This document shows, piece after piece, positions 46,256-54,800 of a DNA stretch of 64,000 bases (positions are counted from its first letter, which is position 1; each line of letters begins with the position of its first letter). The notes below the pieces were generated by a model, which was given only the letters and a program-made list of their open reading frames with translations, was not told where the DNA came from and searched no databases. This DNA comes from Ferdinandcohnia sp047238305 (GTDB lineage Bacteria; Bacillota; Bacilli; Bacillales; Bacillaceae_L): assembly GCF_047238305.1 (NCBI RefSeq), contig NZ_JBDFMO010000001.1:1054001-1118000 (forward strand), in the 5' to 3' direction. A program made the translations under genes and the position numbers.

Positions 46256-47338
46256 ATGAAAGCATTTGTTTTGCGTACGGTGGGTTTAATGGTGCTTTGG
46301 GGGTTGTTTTTTATCAACGAAAAGTCAGTCCCAACCGCGTTATCAATTTTGATTTGTGCGGCAGTCCTGACATTTTATTTTTTTCTGAAGATCACACCTA
46401 ACCCAGTTTATCTATATGGGGGAATAACTGGACTTCTTTTGGTACTTGGAGTTGTTGAAGAAGGAAACTCATTTACCTACTTATTATTGATGTATGTTGT
46501 CATATTAGCAGCGAATCAGTTAGAAAGTAAAACATTTAAATGGTTCGGAGCTATCACGATAGTGGCTTTATTTGGCCTATTTTTTATAGTGGAAATAAAC
46601 TTATCCGTGTATGTTTCGATACTCTTATTCTACCTCCTTACACTTCAAGTTAATGAACTGTGGACTAAGCGGGAGGAACAGCGCAGCCTATATGAAGAAT
46701 TACTTGGGGAATATCGCAAGCTAAAAAGGGTTGCTCTTGTAACAGAGGAGGAAGCGCGCTATCAGGAAAGGACCAAGATTGCAAGAGATATTCATGATTC
46801 AGTTGGGCACAAGCTGACAGCACTGCTTATGCAGGTAGAGATTCTTTCGATCCAACAAGGTCCTGAACATTACAACGAGTTAAAGGAATTGGCGAAAGAG
46901 AGCTTAGAAGAAACCCGTTTTGCCGTCCGAACCTTAAAAGACAGGGAGCATGAAGGTATCGCAACGATTTTACAGCTAATTAAAAAGCTAGAGGCAGAAA
47001 GCCATATCATGGTTCAGTTTACAACAAAGCAAGGTATTCTCTCAGAGCGACTTACGAATCAACAAAGTGTAGTGCTCTATCGTGTGATTCAGGAAGGACT
47101 AACAAATGCAATGCGACACGCTCACTCACGTGAAGTCCAGGTGGTACTAGGAAAAACAGCAGACGGACATATGGAGTTTGTCATTAAAAACCGAATTTAT
47201 AAGAAAGAACCCTTTCAAGAGGGGTTTGGGCTTACCAATATGCGAAAACGTGTTGAGGAAGTAGATGGAATACTAACAGTCTATCAAACGGATGAACAGT
47301 TTGTGATCAAAGGAATAATTCCGTTGAAGAAACTGTAA
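46256..47338 (+). CDS. Sensor histidine kinase (NarL-type partner, LnrJ/YfiJ- or YhcY-like)
   Basis: A 360-residue kinase. Five or six membrane helices fill residues 5-135, then a coiled-coil dimerisation segment and a HisKA_3 phospho-acceptor in ERTKIARDIHDSVGHKL (H about 180). The HATPase domain has VIQEGLTNAMRHA and GFGLTNMRKRV. The many short helices with no large extracellular loop suggest intramembrane sensing, typical for kinases that respond to membrane-active compounds. The response regulator follows 15 bp later. Confidence 0.9.
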   Translation: MKAFVLRTVGLMVLWGLFFINEKSVPTALSILICAAVLTFYFFLKITPNPVYLYGGITGLLLVLGVVEEGNSFTYLLLMYVVILAANQLESKTFKWFGAITIVALFGLFFIVEINLSVYVSILLFYLLTLQVNELWTKREEQRSLYEELLGEYRKLKRVALVTEEEARYQERTKIARDIHDSVGHKLTALLMQVEILSIQQGPEHYNELKELAKESLEETRFAVRTLKDREHEGIATILQLIKKLEAESHIMVQFTTKQGILSERLTNQQSVVLYRVIQEGLTNAMRHAHSREVQVVLGKTADGHMEFVIKNRIYKKEPFQEGFGLTNMRKRVEEVDGILTVYQTDEQFVIKGIIPLKKL

Positions 47339-47353
47339 AGGTGGGAAACGAGT

Positions 47354-47983
47354 ATGTTGAATGTGTTGATTGTAGAGGACCAATCGATTGTGAGACAAGG
47401 GTTGAAGCTTATGCTTCAACAGGACGAGCAAATACGGGTAGTAGCAGAAGCGGAAAACGGGGAAGAGGCCATCAAAAAGATGGAAGCCCATGTTATTGAT
47501 GTTGTGCTAATGGATATCCGAATGCCGGTTATGAATGGCCTTGAAGCGACGAGAAAGATTAAGGAACGCTGGCCAAATGTGAAGATTTTAATCCTCACGA
47601 CTTTCAATGATGATGAATATGCAATCCAGGCATTAAAATATGGTGCCAATGCATTTCTATTAAAAACATCAGATCAACAGTCATTGATTCATGCCGTTCA
47701 TAGCTGCTTTCAAGGGGGACTTCCAATTCATGAAGAGGTTGTGGCAAAAGTCATGCCGCGATTATTACATAAGGTAGAGAAAAAGCTTGAATTGCCTTTG
47801 TCCGCCCGGGAGTTGGATATTACAAGATTAGTAGGGGAAGGAAAGACAAATAAAGAAATCGCAGATGCATTATATTTATCGATTGGTACAGTAAAAAACC
47901 ATATTACACAGATTTTGCATAAATTAGAGCTTCGGGACCGTACTCAGTTAGCAATTTTTGCTGTAAAAAATGATATTACATAA
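47354..47983 (+). CDS. NarL/LuxR-family response regulator (LnrK/YfiK-like)
   Basis: 209 residues. The receiver domain has D54-region VVLMDIRMPVMNG, and the LuxR-type HTH has LVGEGKTNKEIADALYLS-IGTVKNHI. The RBS AAGGTGGG lies before the ATG. It is probably phosphorylated by the preceding kinase and likely activates the ABC genes after it through the perfect palindrome at 48031-48052. Confidence 0.93.
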   Translation: MLNVLIVEDQSIVRQGLKLMLQQDEQIRVVAEAENGEEAIKKMEAHVIDVVLMDIRMPVMNGLEATRKIKERWPNVKILILTTFNDDEYAIQALKYGANAFLLKTSDQQSLIHAVHSCFQGGLPIHEEVVAKVMPRLLHKVEKKLELPLSARELDITRLVGEGKTNKEIADALYLSIGTVKNHITQILHKLELRDRTQLAIFAVKNDIT

Positions 47984-47988
47984 GGCTT

Positions 47989-48025
47989 AAGGGGGTGTCC
48001 AAATTATAGGATTACACCCTTTTTT
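47989..48025 (+). terminator. Terminator after the response regulator
   Basis: AAGGGGGTGT / ACACCCTTTTTT hairpin, separating kinase-regulator and ABC transcripts. Confidence 0.85.
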
Positions 48026-48030
48026 AATGG

Positions 48031-48052
48031 AAACATGACTTAAGTCATGTTT
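48031..48052. promoter_or_regulatory. Perfect 22-bp palindrome, candidate response-regulator operator
   Basis: Half-site AAACATGACTT joined to its exact complement. Its core GACTTAAGTC resembles NarL-family regulator sites. It ends at the base before a -35-like TTTACA (48053-48058), with GATAGT (48075-48080) at 16 bp, i.e. the place for an activator touching RNA polymerase. It also could fold as a short hairpin followed by T. Confidence 0.6.
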
Positions 48053-48132
48053 TTTACATAAACAAGTGACCGGAGATAGTGCTCTAAAGAGACATCAAAG
48101 TCTAAGATAAAACTATAAAGGAGGCTGACGTG

Positions 48133-49065
48133 ATGTTAGAAATTATTGATTTATCGAAGAAATATAAACAAAAATTTGCCGCACAAGGGATTAATATGTT
48201 TTTGGAGAAGGGCGAGATTGTGGGGCTGCTAGGTCCGAATGGTGCCGGGAAATCGACGACCATTTCGATGTTGTCATCATTGGTTGTTCCGACTTCTGGG
48301 GATGTACGGTTAATGAACGAAAGCACGATTAAACATCCACAGAATATCCGAAAAATTCTAGGTGTGGTTCCACAGGAAATCGCCCTTTATACTGATTTAT
48401 CAGCGGAAGAAAATTTGCGTTTTTTTGGAGAGATATATCGATTAAAGGGCGCCGAATTGAAGCAACGAATCGAAGAAGTATTGGAGCAAATTGGCTTAAC
48501 CGACCGAAGAAAGGATCTCGTAAAGACCTTTTCAGGTGGTATGAAAAGAAGGCTAAATATTGGAGTGGCTCTGTTGCATAATCCAGAAATCATCATTATG
48601 GATGAGCCAACGGTTGGGATTGACCCACAATCGCGAAACTATATTTTAGAAACAGTAAAGCGGCTGAACAAAGAACGGGGAATGACCGTTTTATATACCA
48701 GTCATTACATGGAGGAAGTCGAGTTCTTATGTGACCGGATTTATATTATGGATAAAGGACATATTATTGCATCTGGTACAAAGGAAGAGTTAAAGAATAT
48801 TTTATCCTCTGAAAATACGATTTCTATCAAGGTAGAACGTGCAAAAGAAAAGTTTATTCAGATGCTTGAAGCAGATCCGACCGTTCGTCAAGTAAAGGTG
48901 CAGGATCGTGATATTACGGTGATTGTCCCAAAAGAGTACAATTTGTTCCAAAAAATCTCCCAATTTGCTGAAGAAACAGGGACAGAATTAATTTCAGTTG
49001 AAGTAAAAGCACCGACACTTGAAGATGTCTTTCTTCATTTGACAGGTAGAGCGCTAAGAGACTAG
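48133..49065 (+). CDS. ABC-2 exporter ATP-binding protein (LnrL/NatA-like)
   Basis: A 310-residue ATPase with Walker A GPNGAGKST, signature FSGGMKRRL, Walker B IIIMDEPTVGIDP and switch His in YTSHYMEE. The C-terminal extension contains LEDVFLHLTGRAL, as in drug/antibiotic exporter ATPases. The ATG at 48133 lies 8 nt from AAAGGAGG. It is coupled with two permeases downstream (12 bp and overlap). Confidence 0.93.
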   Translation: MLEIIDLSKKYKQKFAAQGINMFLEKGEIVGLLGPNGAGKSTTISMLSSLVVPTSGDVRLMNESTIKHPQNIRKILGVVPQEIALYTDLSAEENLRFFGEIYRLKGAELKQRIEEVLEQIGLTDRRKDLVKTFSGGMKRRLNIGVALLHNPEIIIMDEPTVGIDPQSRNYILETVKRLNKERGMTVLYTSHYMEEVEFLCDRIYIMDKGHIIASGTKEELKNILSSENTISIKVERAKEKFIQMLEADPTVRQVKVQDRDITVIVPKEYNLFQKISQFAEETGTELISVEVKAPTLEDVFLHLTGRALRD

Positions 49066-49076
49066 GAGGTGAAGCA

Positions 49077-50336
49077 ATGATTATTCCATTTATAAAAAAA
49101 GATCTATTAGTGTTGCTACGGAATCCACAGGAACTACTCGTTTTAGTTCTAATGCCACTCATCCTTATTGCCATTCTTGGCTTTGCTTTAGGTGGGGTTA
49201 TGGCAGGTGATACAACATCCATTTCAGCTAAAGTCGCTTTCATTGACCATAGTGAAGAGCGAAAGGATATCGATGCTTTTGTTCAAAAGGTAAAAGCAAA
49301 AGGACTGCCACAGGAAGCAGAAACTGCATTAATCCAGGGAGCAGATCAGCTACGCCCTATTCATATTTTGCTAGATGAAGTGTTTGGGAGTAAGGAATTA
49401 AAAGAAATTCTAGAGCTTGAGCAAGTGAAGCCAGAACAATTGGATGAACTAAAAAAAGATGACCAGTATTCTGCTGTCATTGAGATACCTGAAAACTATA
49501 CATTTGATGTTCTTTCCTCCGCATTACTTGATGAGCCTTCCACAGCAACAATTAAACTTTATAAAAATGAAGGCAAAGAGATTTCTCCAAAAGTAGTGGA
49601 GGATGTACTAGTGAATTTTCAAAAGCAAATGACTTCTATGACTGTCATTGGAAAAGCGGGAATTCAGTTAGAAGCAGTTGAAAGTGCAAAGTTAGGGGAT
49701 ATTGAAACGGTAACAGAACGAGAGCCAATCAACTCCTTGCAATACTATTCCGTCGGCATGAGCGTTATGTTTATTATGTTTATTGCTTCACATCTAGGTT
49801 CATTTGCGTACCGGGAAAAGCAGTTGCAGGTGTATAATCGAATTATTTTATCCAATACATCCAGATGGTCATATTTAGGTGGCATCTTTCTCTCGGTTAT
49901 GGTCATTTCGATTGTTCAGCAAGCCATTTTATACGGAGTTACTTCTCTTATATTTGATGTGGTTTGGAATGATCTTCTTGGATTTTTCCTAGTTAATTTT
50001 TCATTATGCTTTGCAATTGGTGGCGTAGGGGCATTGTTGACTGCATTAAATTTCCGAATTGACTCAGAAGGTGTCTCAAACTTTTTTGGGAATGTGATGG
50101 TTGCGATTTTTGCCTTTTTAGGTGGTAGTTTTACACCGATTGGCGAAACTTCCTCGGTAATTGGGGTATTGGGCAATTTCACACCAAATGGTGCAGGGAT
50201 GACTGCCTTATTGCAATTGCTGCAAGGAGTAGAGCTTTCAGCAATTGATCATCATATCTATTATTTGGTTGGCTTTGGTTTAGTGATGCTAACAGCGGCT
50301 GTATTTAGTTTTCCGAAAAGAGGTGATGCTATATGA
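49077..50336 (+). CDS. ABC-2 type permease 1 (LnrM-like)
   Basis: 419 residues. One N-terminal helix (16-45), a large extracytoplasmic domain (45-225), and five C-terminal helices (230-415) match the ABC-2 drug-export permease plan. The motif PNGAGMTALLQLLQG near the end is typical of this class. The substrate is unknown. It overlaps permease 2 by 4 nt (ATGA). Confidence 0.88.
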   Translation: MIIPFIKKDLLVLLRNPQELLVLVLMPLILIAILGFALGGVMAGDTTSISAKVAFIDHSEERKDIDAFVQKVKAKGLPQEAETALIQGADQLRPIHILLDEVFGSKELKEILELEQVKPEQLDELKKDDQYSAVIEIPENYTFDVLSSALLDEPSTATIKLYKNEGKEISPKVVEDVLVNFQKQMTSMTVIGKAGIQLEAVESAKLGDIETVTEREPINSLQYYSVGMSVMFIMFIASHLGSFAYREKQLQVYNRIILSNTSRWSYLGGIFLSVMVISIVQQAILYGVTSLIFDVVWNDLLGFFLVNFSLCFAIGGVGALLTALNFRIDSEGVSNFFGNVMVAIFAFLGGSFTPIGETSSVIGVLGNFTPNGAGMTALLQLLQGVELSAIDHHIYYLVGFGLVMLTAAVFSFPKRGDAI

Positions 50337-51448
50337 TAAGTATTTTACAGGCAAAATTTAAATTGTTTTTGAGAAAGCCAATGCTTATGATTGGCATGAC
50401 CGTGATGAGTATTGTCTTTGCATTATTATTAGGTGCTGCAAATTATACAAATATCAATATACCCGTTTATACAGATATTGAAAACATTGAAGAAACGACG
50501 CTCTGGAAGGATTTAACCCAGTCGCAAAGTTTTGAGTTTAAACTAGTTACGGAAGAGGAAGCTAAGAAAATGGTCAGTGAAGGAGATGCTGAGGCTGCGG
50601 TGAAGCTAGAGGAGGACTCCTACACGATTGTTGTTGTGACAGAGACGTCGTCTAACCTTCATTTATTAGAAAGCTATCTGCAGACCTTTTATGGGGACCT
50701 TTTGATGGAAGATAAAATTAAAGAGGCAACCGCTACAAGTGGTCATATCGATTCCAATGCCGTTTTAGAAGAATTAAAAGAAAAGGAAGAGAATCCGTTA
50801 TTCAAGATCGAGGCAGCTTCTTTCCGTGGTGATGATGCCGTAATAATTGATAACCAGCTACAGACGATTTTTGGGTTTACCTTATTCTTTGTCATTTACA
50901 CGATCTCCTATAATGTCCACAACATTTTACAGGAAAGAACGTGGGGAGTGTGGGACCGGATGATTTTATCCCCATTAAAAAAATGGCAGATGTACGCGGG
51001 CAATTTAGTGTATAGCTTCCTCATGGGATACCTTCAGGTTGCGCTTATCTTTTTCGTGTTCCGCTATGGGGTTGGGGTAGAATTTTACGGGGGATTTGGA
51101 AAAACATTAATTGTGTTAATCCCATATGTGTTCTCAATTGTCGCGTTGGCGCTGTTTTTAGTCAGTGTTGTAAAAAGTACGCAGCAATTCAATGCGATTA
51201 TTTCACTTATATCAGTCTCTTTATCAATGCTTGGTGGAGCATATTGGCCATTAGAAATTGTTAGTTCAGACTTTTTATTGAAGGTATCTAACTTTGTTCC
51301 AATTAAGCATGCAATGGAAGGATTAAAAGCCGCTACCATTTATCAAGCACCAATGAGTGAATTACTTTATCCAATCAGCATTCTGACATTAATGGGAGTG
51401 GTGCTAATCGGAATCGGAATAAATGTGATGGAACGAAAAAATGCATAA
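50333..51448 (+). CDS. ABC-2 type permease 2 (LnrN-like)
   Basis: 371 residues, same plan as permease 1: helix 15-38, extracytoplasmic domain 40-175, and five helices (180-365) with VPIKHAMEGLKA before the last. Two different half-size permeases with one ATPase and a two-component system match the LnrJKLMN (YfiJKLMN) linearmycin-resistance arrangement of B. subtilis. Confidence 0.88.
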   Translation: MISILQAKFKLFLRKPMLMIGMTVMSIVFALLLGAANYTNINIPVYTDIENIEETTLWKDLTQSQSFEFKLVTEEEAKKMVSEGDAEAAVKLEEDSYTIVVVTETSSNLHLLESYLQTFYGDLLMEDKIKEATATSGHIDSNAVLEELKEKEENPLFKIEAASFRGDDAVIIDNQLQTIFGFTLFFVIYTISYNVHNILQERTWGVWDRMILSPLKKWQMYAGNLVYSFLMGYLQVALIFFVFRYGVGVEFYGGFGKTLIVLIPYVFSIVALALFLVSVVKSTQQFNAIISLISVSLSMLGGAYWPLEIVSSDFLLKVSNFVPIKHAMEGLKAATIYQAPMSELLYPISILTLMGVVLIGIGINVMERKNA

Positions 51449-51461
51449 TCCATGGGTGGAA

Positions 51462-51495
51462 AAAAGGCAGGGGCAATCAGCTCCTGCCCTTTTCT
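51462..51495 (+). terminator. Terminator of the ABC operon
   Basis: AAAAGGCAGGGGC / GCTCCTGCCCTTTT stem and T-run. Confidence 0.9.
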
Positions 51496-51576
51496 TCGTC
51501 TAAAGCTCGGTCATGATTTACATAAAATATGGGTAAAATTGAATATAAAAGATCTTTTAAAAGGAGAAATGACGGT

Positions 51577-52809
51577 ATGGGGTATTATGATCAAGATTAT
51601 GTAAATCAGAGATCAAAACGAAGGGGCCGCGGTGGATGGTTTTTTTCAGCATTAATGGGAGCCATCATTGGAGCGTTGCTTGTTATTGTTTTATTACCGA
51701 CGTTATCCAAGTATCATTTACTTCCATATGAGGAGAATACCGCTCCCGAAGAGGTAAACGGACTAGATGATGTAGAGAAAAAAGCACCGGCAACAGGAGA
51801 GAGTGTCCAGCAGACAATTAATGTTAACGTAACGTCTGAAATCACCGATGCTGTGAATCGGGTAAGCGAAGCGGTCGTAGGAATTGTTAATCTTCAACAA
51901 ACAAATTTTTGGTTGGAGGAGTCTACTGCAGCAGGAACAGGCTCAGGAGTTGTATATAAAAAAGGAAATGGCAAGGCATTTATTGTTACAAATCACCATG
52001 TCATTGAAGGAGCTTCGGATATAGAAGTTAGCTTAAGTGATGGCTCAAGAGTAAAGGGAACACTACTTGGGAGTGACATTTGGACGGATTTGGCGGTCAT
52101 TGAAATTGACGGGAGTCATGTAGAAAAGGTTGCTCAATTTGGGAACTCCGATACTATTAATCTGGGGGAGCCGGTCATTGCCATTGGAAACCCATTAGGA
52201 CTTGAATTTTCCGGGTCCGTTACACAAGGCATAATATCAGGCTTAAATCGGACGATTCCGATTGATATTAATCAGGATGGAGTGCCAGATTGGAATGCCG
52301 ATGTCATGCAAACAGATGCGGCGATTAATCCAGGGAATAGCGGCGGTGCGCTTGTAAACATCAAGGGCGAAGTCATTGGCATCAATTCAATGAAAATTGC
52401 ACAGGAAGCGGTTGAAGGAATTGGTCTATCGATTCCCATTACAAGTGCAAAGCCCATTATTGAGGACCTTGAACTCTATGGTGAGGTGAAACGTCCATTT
52501 ATGGGCGTGGGACAACTTCGATCACTAAGTGAAATTTCCTCCTACCATCGTGCCCAAACTTTACATCTACCAAATGAGGTAACAGAAGGAGTAGCCGTTT
52601 TAGAAGTGTTACGAAATACACCAGCATCAAAAGCGGGATTACGGGAGCTTGATGTTATTGTAGAACTAGATGGTGACAAAATTACATCGGTGGTAGAATT
52701 AAGAAAGCATTTATATAAAAAATCGGTAGGAGACAAAATGGAGGTCACATTTTATCGAGCGGGCGAAAAGCAAAAGGTGACCATCCAATTGGCTAGAGAA
52801 TCAATGTAG
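51577..52809 (+). CDS. htrC: HtrA-like serine protease HtrC (YyxA)
   Basis: A 410-residue membrane-anchored quality-control protease. The cytosolic N-terminus is followed by a helix at about 24-46, then a trypsin-like domain with catalytic triad H (TNHHVIEG), D (TDLAVIEID) and S (NPGNSGGAL). The C-terminal PDZ domain (about 310-400) includes GLRELDVIVELDG. The ATG at 51577 fits AAAAGGAGA nine bases upstream; an upstream frame (51529) lacks an RBS. In B. subtilis this gene follows yycJ directly. Confidence 0.95.
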   Translation: MGYYDQDYVNQRSKRRGRGGWFFSALMGAIIGALLVIVLLPTLSKYHLLPYEENTAPEEVNGLDDVEKKAPATGESVQQTINVNVTSEITDAVNRVSEAVVGIVNLQQTNFWLEESTAAGTGSGVVYKKGNGKAFIVTNHHVIEGASDIEVSLSDGSRVKGTLLGSDIWTDLAVIEIDGSHVEKVAQFGNSDTINLGEPVIAIGNPLGLEFSGSVTQGIISGLNRTIPIDINQDGVPDWNADVMQTDAAINPGNSGGALVNIKGEVIGINSMKIAQEAVEGIGLSIPITSAKPIIEDLELYGEVKRPFMGVGQLRSLSEISSYHRAQTLHLPNEVTEGVAVLEVLRNTPASKAGLRELDVIVELDGDKITSVVELRKHLYKKSVGDKMEVTFYRAGEKQKVTIQLARESM

Positions 52810-52817
52810 AAAATATA

Positions 52818-52846
52818 AACAGGAGAGTGTGGATTCTCCTGTTTTT
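52818..52846 (+). terminator. htrC terminator
   Basis: AACAGGAGA/TCTCCTGTT stem followed by TTTT. Confidence 0.9.
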
Positions 52847-52887
52847 TGTGGACAAAAATATATGCTAAAATGGGTAAGATAATAACA

Positions 52888-53219
52888 TGTGGATAATGAA
52901 AAATAAATAGAAAAAAGTTATACCCATAATTCCCAAGGGGTTGTGGGTAAGATAGATGGAGGAAGTAAAATGATTAAATGTTGTGAAGAACATATCGAAT
53001 TAGCGTTGGATATCGTGGTGGACGAGCATGAGGTGGCACCAATTATGACAAAAATTGAGGATGAAAACTTATCAACAACGTGCGAATTTTGTCAAAATAA
53101 GGCGGTATATGTTGTGGGGAACTAATATTCCCATACAAGATGTGGATAGAAAATGTGGATATGTGGATAACTCCTGTGGATAGTTTGTTTGTAAAATGTG
53201 AGTGGAGTGGGGATAACTG
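52888..53219. other. DnaA-box cluster around the CxxH gene and before rlmH
   Basis: Four direct boxes in 43 bp: TGTGGATAG (53141-53149), TGTGGATAT (53154-53162), TGTGGATAA (53162-53170), TGTGGATAG (53175-53183), spaced 13, 8 and 13 bp start to start. TGGGGATAA (53211-53219) just before the rlmH start and TGTGGATAA (52888-52896) before the CxxH gene add to it. All point the same way. One is a perfect consensus in the core cluster; the others differ by one base. Confidence 0.75.
52970..53125 (+). CDS. CxxH/CxxC small protein
   Basis: A 51-residue acidic protein with CCEEH near the N-terminus and CEFC near the C-terminus, the paired metal-site layout of the CxxH/CxxC family (TIGR04129) found between htrC and rlmH in Bacilli. 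The function is unknown; zinc binding is likely. The ATG at 52970 lies behind GATGGAGGAAG. Confidence 0.85.
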   Translation: MIKCCEEHIELALDIVVDEHEVAPIMTKIEDENLSTTCEFCQNKAVYVVGN

Positions 53220-53698
53220 TGAACATCACAATTGTGACGATTGGAAAGTTAAAAGAAAAATATTTGATCCAGGGGATCAATGAATACTTAAAACGCCTAA
53301 CAGCCTATGCGAAAGTGGAGATTGTAGAGCTTGCTGATGAAAAGGCACCGGAAAATTTAAGCGAGACTGAAATGGAGCAGGTGAAACAAAAAGAGGGTGA
53401 ACGAATTCTAGCAAAGCTATCGGATGACACCCATGTAATTGCATTAGCGATTGAAGGCAAGATGAAATCGTCCGAGCAACTAGCAGCGGATATTGATAAC
53501 CTAGCAACCTACGGAAAAAGCAAAATCGCCTTTGTCATCGGGGGATCCCTAGGATTAAGCAAGGAAGTCATGAAGCGGGCAAATGATACATTGTCTTTTT
53601 CAAAGATGACCTTTCCTCATCAGTTGATGAGGTTGATATTAGTAGAGCAGGTGTATCGGGCTTTTAGGATTAATAGGAATGAACCGTACCATAAATAG
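53219..53698 (+). CDS. rlmH: 23S rRNA (pseudouridine1915-N3)-methyltransferase RlmH
   Basis: A 159-residue SPOUT-class dimeric methyltransferase acting on helix 69 of 23S rRNA in the assembled ribosome. The knotted SAM site is in FVIGGSLGLS, and the C-terminus FPHQLMRLILVEQVYRAFRI..PYHK is invariant. The GTG at 53219 gives the family N-terminus MNITIVTIGKLKEKY; a longer frame begins 21 nt earlier. It is preceded by DnaA boxes. Confidence 0.97.
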   Translation: MNITIVTIGKLKEKYLIQGINEYLKRLTAYAKVEIVELADEKAPENLSETEMEQVKQKEGERILAKLSDDTHVIALAIEGKMKSSEQLAADIDNLATYGKSKIAFVIGGSLGLSKEVMKRANDTLSFSKMTFPHQLMRLILVEQVYRAFRINRNEPYHK

Positions 53699-53709
53699 GT
53701 GCGGTTTTT
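53682..53709 (+). terminator. rlmH terminator
   Basis: AACCGTACC/GGTGCGGTT stem, beginning inside the rlmH end, followed by TTTT. Confidence 0.8.
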
Positions 53710-54008
53710 ATTGTACTCAAAAAGGTTTACACCACAGTGAACCTTATCAAAAATAACGGGGAAGCTACGATTACAACCTCCGATTTTTTATGAAATTGAA
53801 GATAAGAAATTTTTAAAAAGAGACAAAAAACAATAAAGATACCCATAAATTGGCTGATTACCTATTACATTTTTGAAGAAAGCAAATACAATAAAGCAGG
53901 TAAAATATAAATTGTCTATTTAAGGAGTTAATAGAATTATCCTCTAGGTCCAAGCTGTTTTGCTTAGAGTTGGACGGGAAGGACAAACAATACAAGGAGG
54001 TTAAAATA
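53710..54008. other. Intergenic region before the ATP-grasp cluster
   Basis: About 300 bp with no gene found. It contains overlapping inverted repeats (GTCCAA..TTGGAC and AAGC/GCTT, 53948-53977) just upstream of the first ATP-grasp RBS. A promoter was not identified with confidence. Confidence 0.4.
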
Positions 54009-54767
54009 TTGCAGGTGCATAAAATTATTAGAAGCAAGATGAAAAAAACGATACCTTTGTTGCAGGATCCAATCCTCTCTCGTCATGTTCCGGAAACCCA
54101 TTGGTTTTCTACGGAGAGTCTTAAGACAATGGTGCAATCCTATCCTCAAGTTTACATCAAACCAAATATAGGTAGAAAAGGTTCGGGGATTAGCCGGGTC
54201 AAGCGAATCAGCAAATCTGAATATGAGCTATCCTATGAAGCTATTACTAAGCGAGTCTCTTTCCCTGAACTTGTAAAGGATTTAACGGGTAGATTTAGTA
54301 CTGGGAAGTCTTATCTTGTCCAGCAAGGAATAGACTTAGCTACTTTTAACGAAGGCCCTTTTCATATTCGTGTGGTTATGCAAAAGGTAAAGAATTGCTG
54401 GCGGCCTTCTCTCATGTCTGGCGTTGTGGCGAAGCAGAAAGATGCTGTAGTCACTAATATAGCAAGGGGAAATTTTGATTTGTCCTTGGAAGAAGTCTTG
54501 CAAAAAAACGATCAAAAATTGAATCCAATCAGTATACTTCGAGAATTGACCGATCTATCCCATCAAATCGTACATGTTTTGGGTTCAAGCTTTCCATTAC
54601 TAGTGATTGGTTTAGATATGGGAATTGATAAGCAAGGAAAGGTATGGTTTATCGAGGCGAACACCAATCCAGACTCAAAGGGTCTCGAAAAAGTAAATGA
54701 TAAAGTATCGTATCAAAAATATCTTGATGCTAAAAAGTGGATTCGTGAGAACGAAGAACGTGTGTGA
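54009..54767 (+). CDS. YheC/D-like ATP-grasp protein 1
   Basis: 252 residues of the YheC/YheD (endospore coat-associated) ATP-grasp family. The ATP-grasp lysine-glycine loop VYIKPNIGRKGSGI (about 45-58), the QQGIDL strand, HIRVVMQ, and the metal-binding end IDKQGKVWFIEANTNPD are visible. The acid and Asn ligands are conserved, so ligase activity is plausible. It lacks the N-terminal domain that copy 3 has. The TTG at 54009 follows AAGGAGG by 8 nt. Its partners in spore biology are unknown; it may join an amine to a carboxylate, as ATP-grasp enzymes do. Confidence 0.82.
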   Translation: MQVHKIIRSKMKKTIPLLQDPILSRHVPETHWFSTESLKTMVQSYPQVYIKPNIGRKGSGISRVKRISKSEYELSYEAITKRVSFPELVKDLTGRFSTGKSYLVQQGIDLATFNEGPFHIRVVMQKVKNCWRPSLMSGVVAKQKDAVVTNIARGNFDLSLEEVLQKNDQKLNPISILRELTDLSHQIVHVLGSSFPLLVIGLDMGIDKQGKVWFIEANTNPDSKGLEKVNDKVSYQKYLDAKKWIRENEERV

Positions 54768-54800
54768 TATATGGAAAATTTGATATAGGTAGGTGATTTT

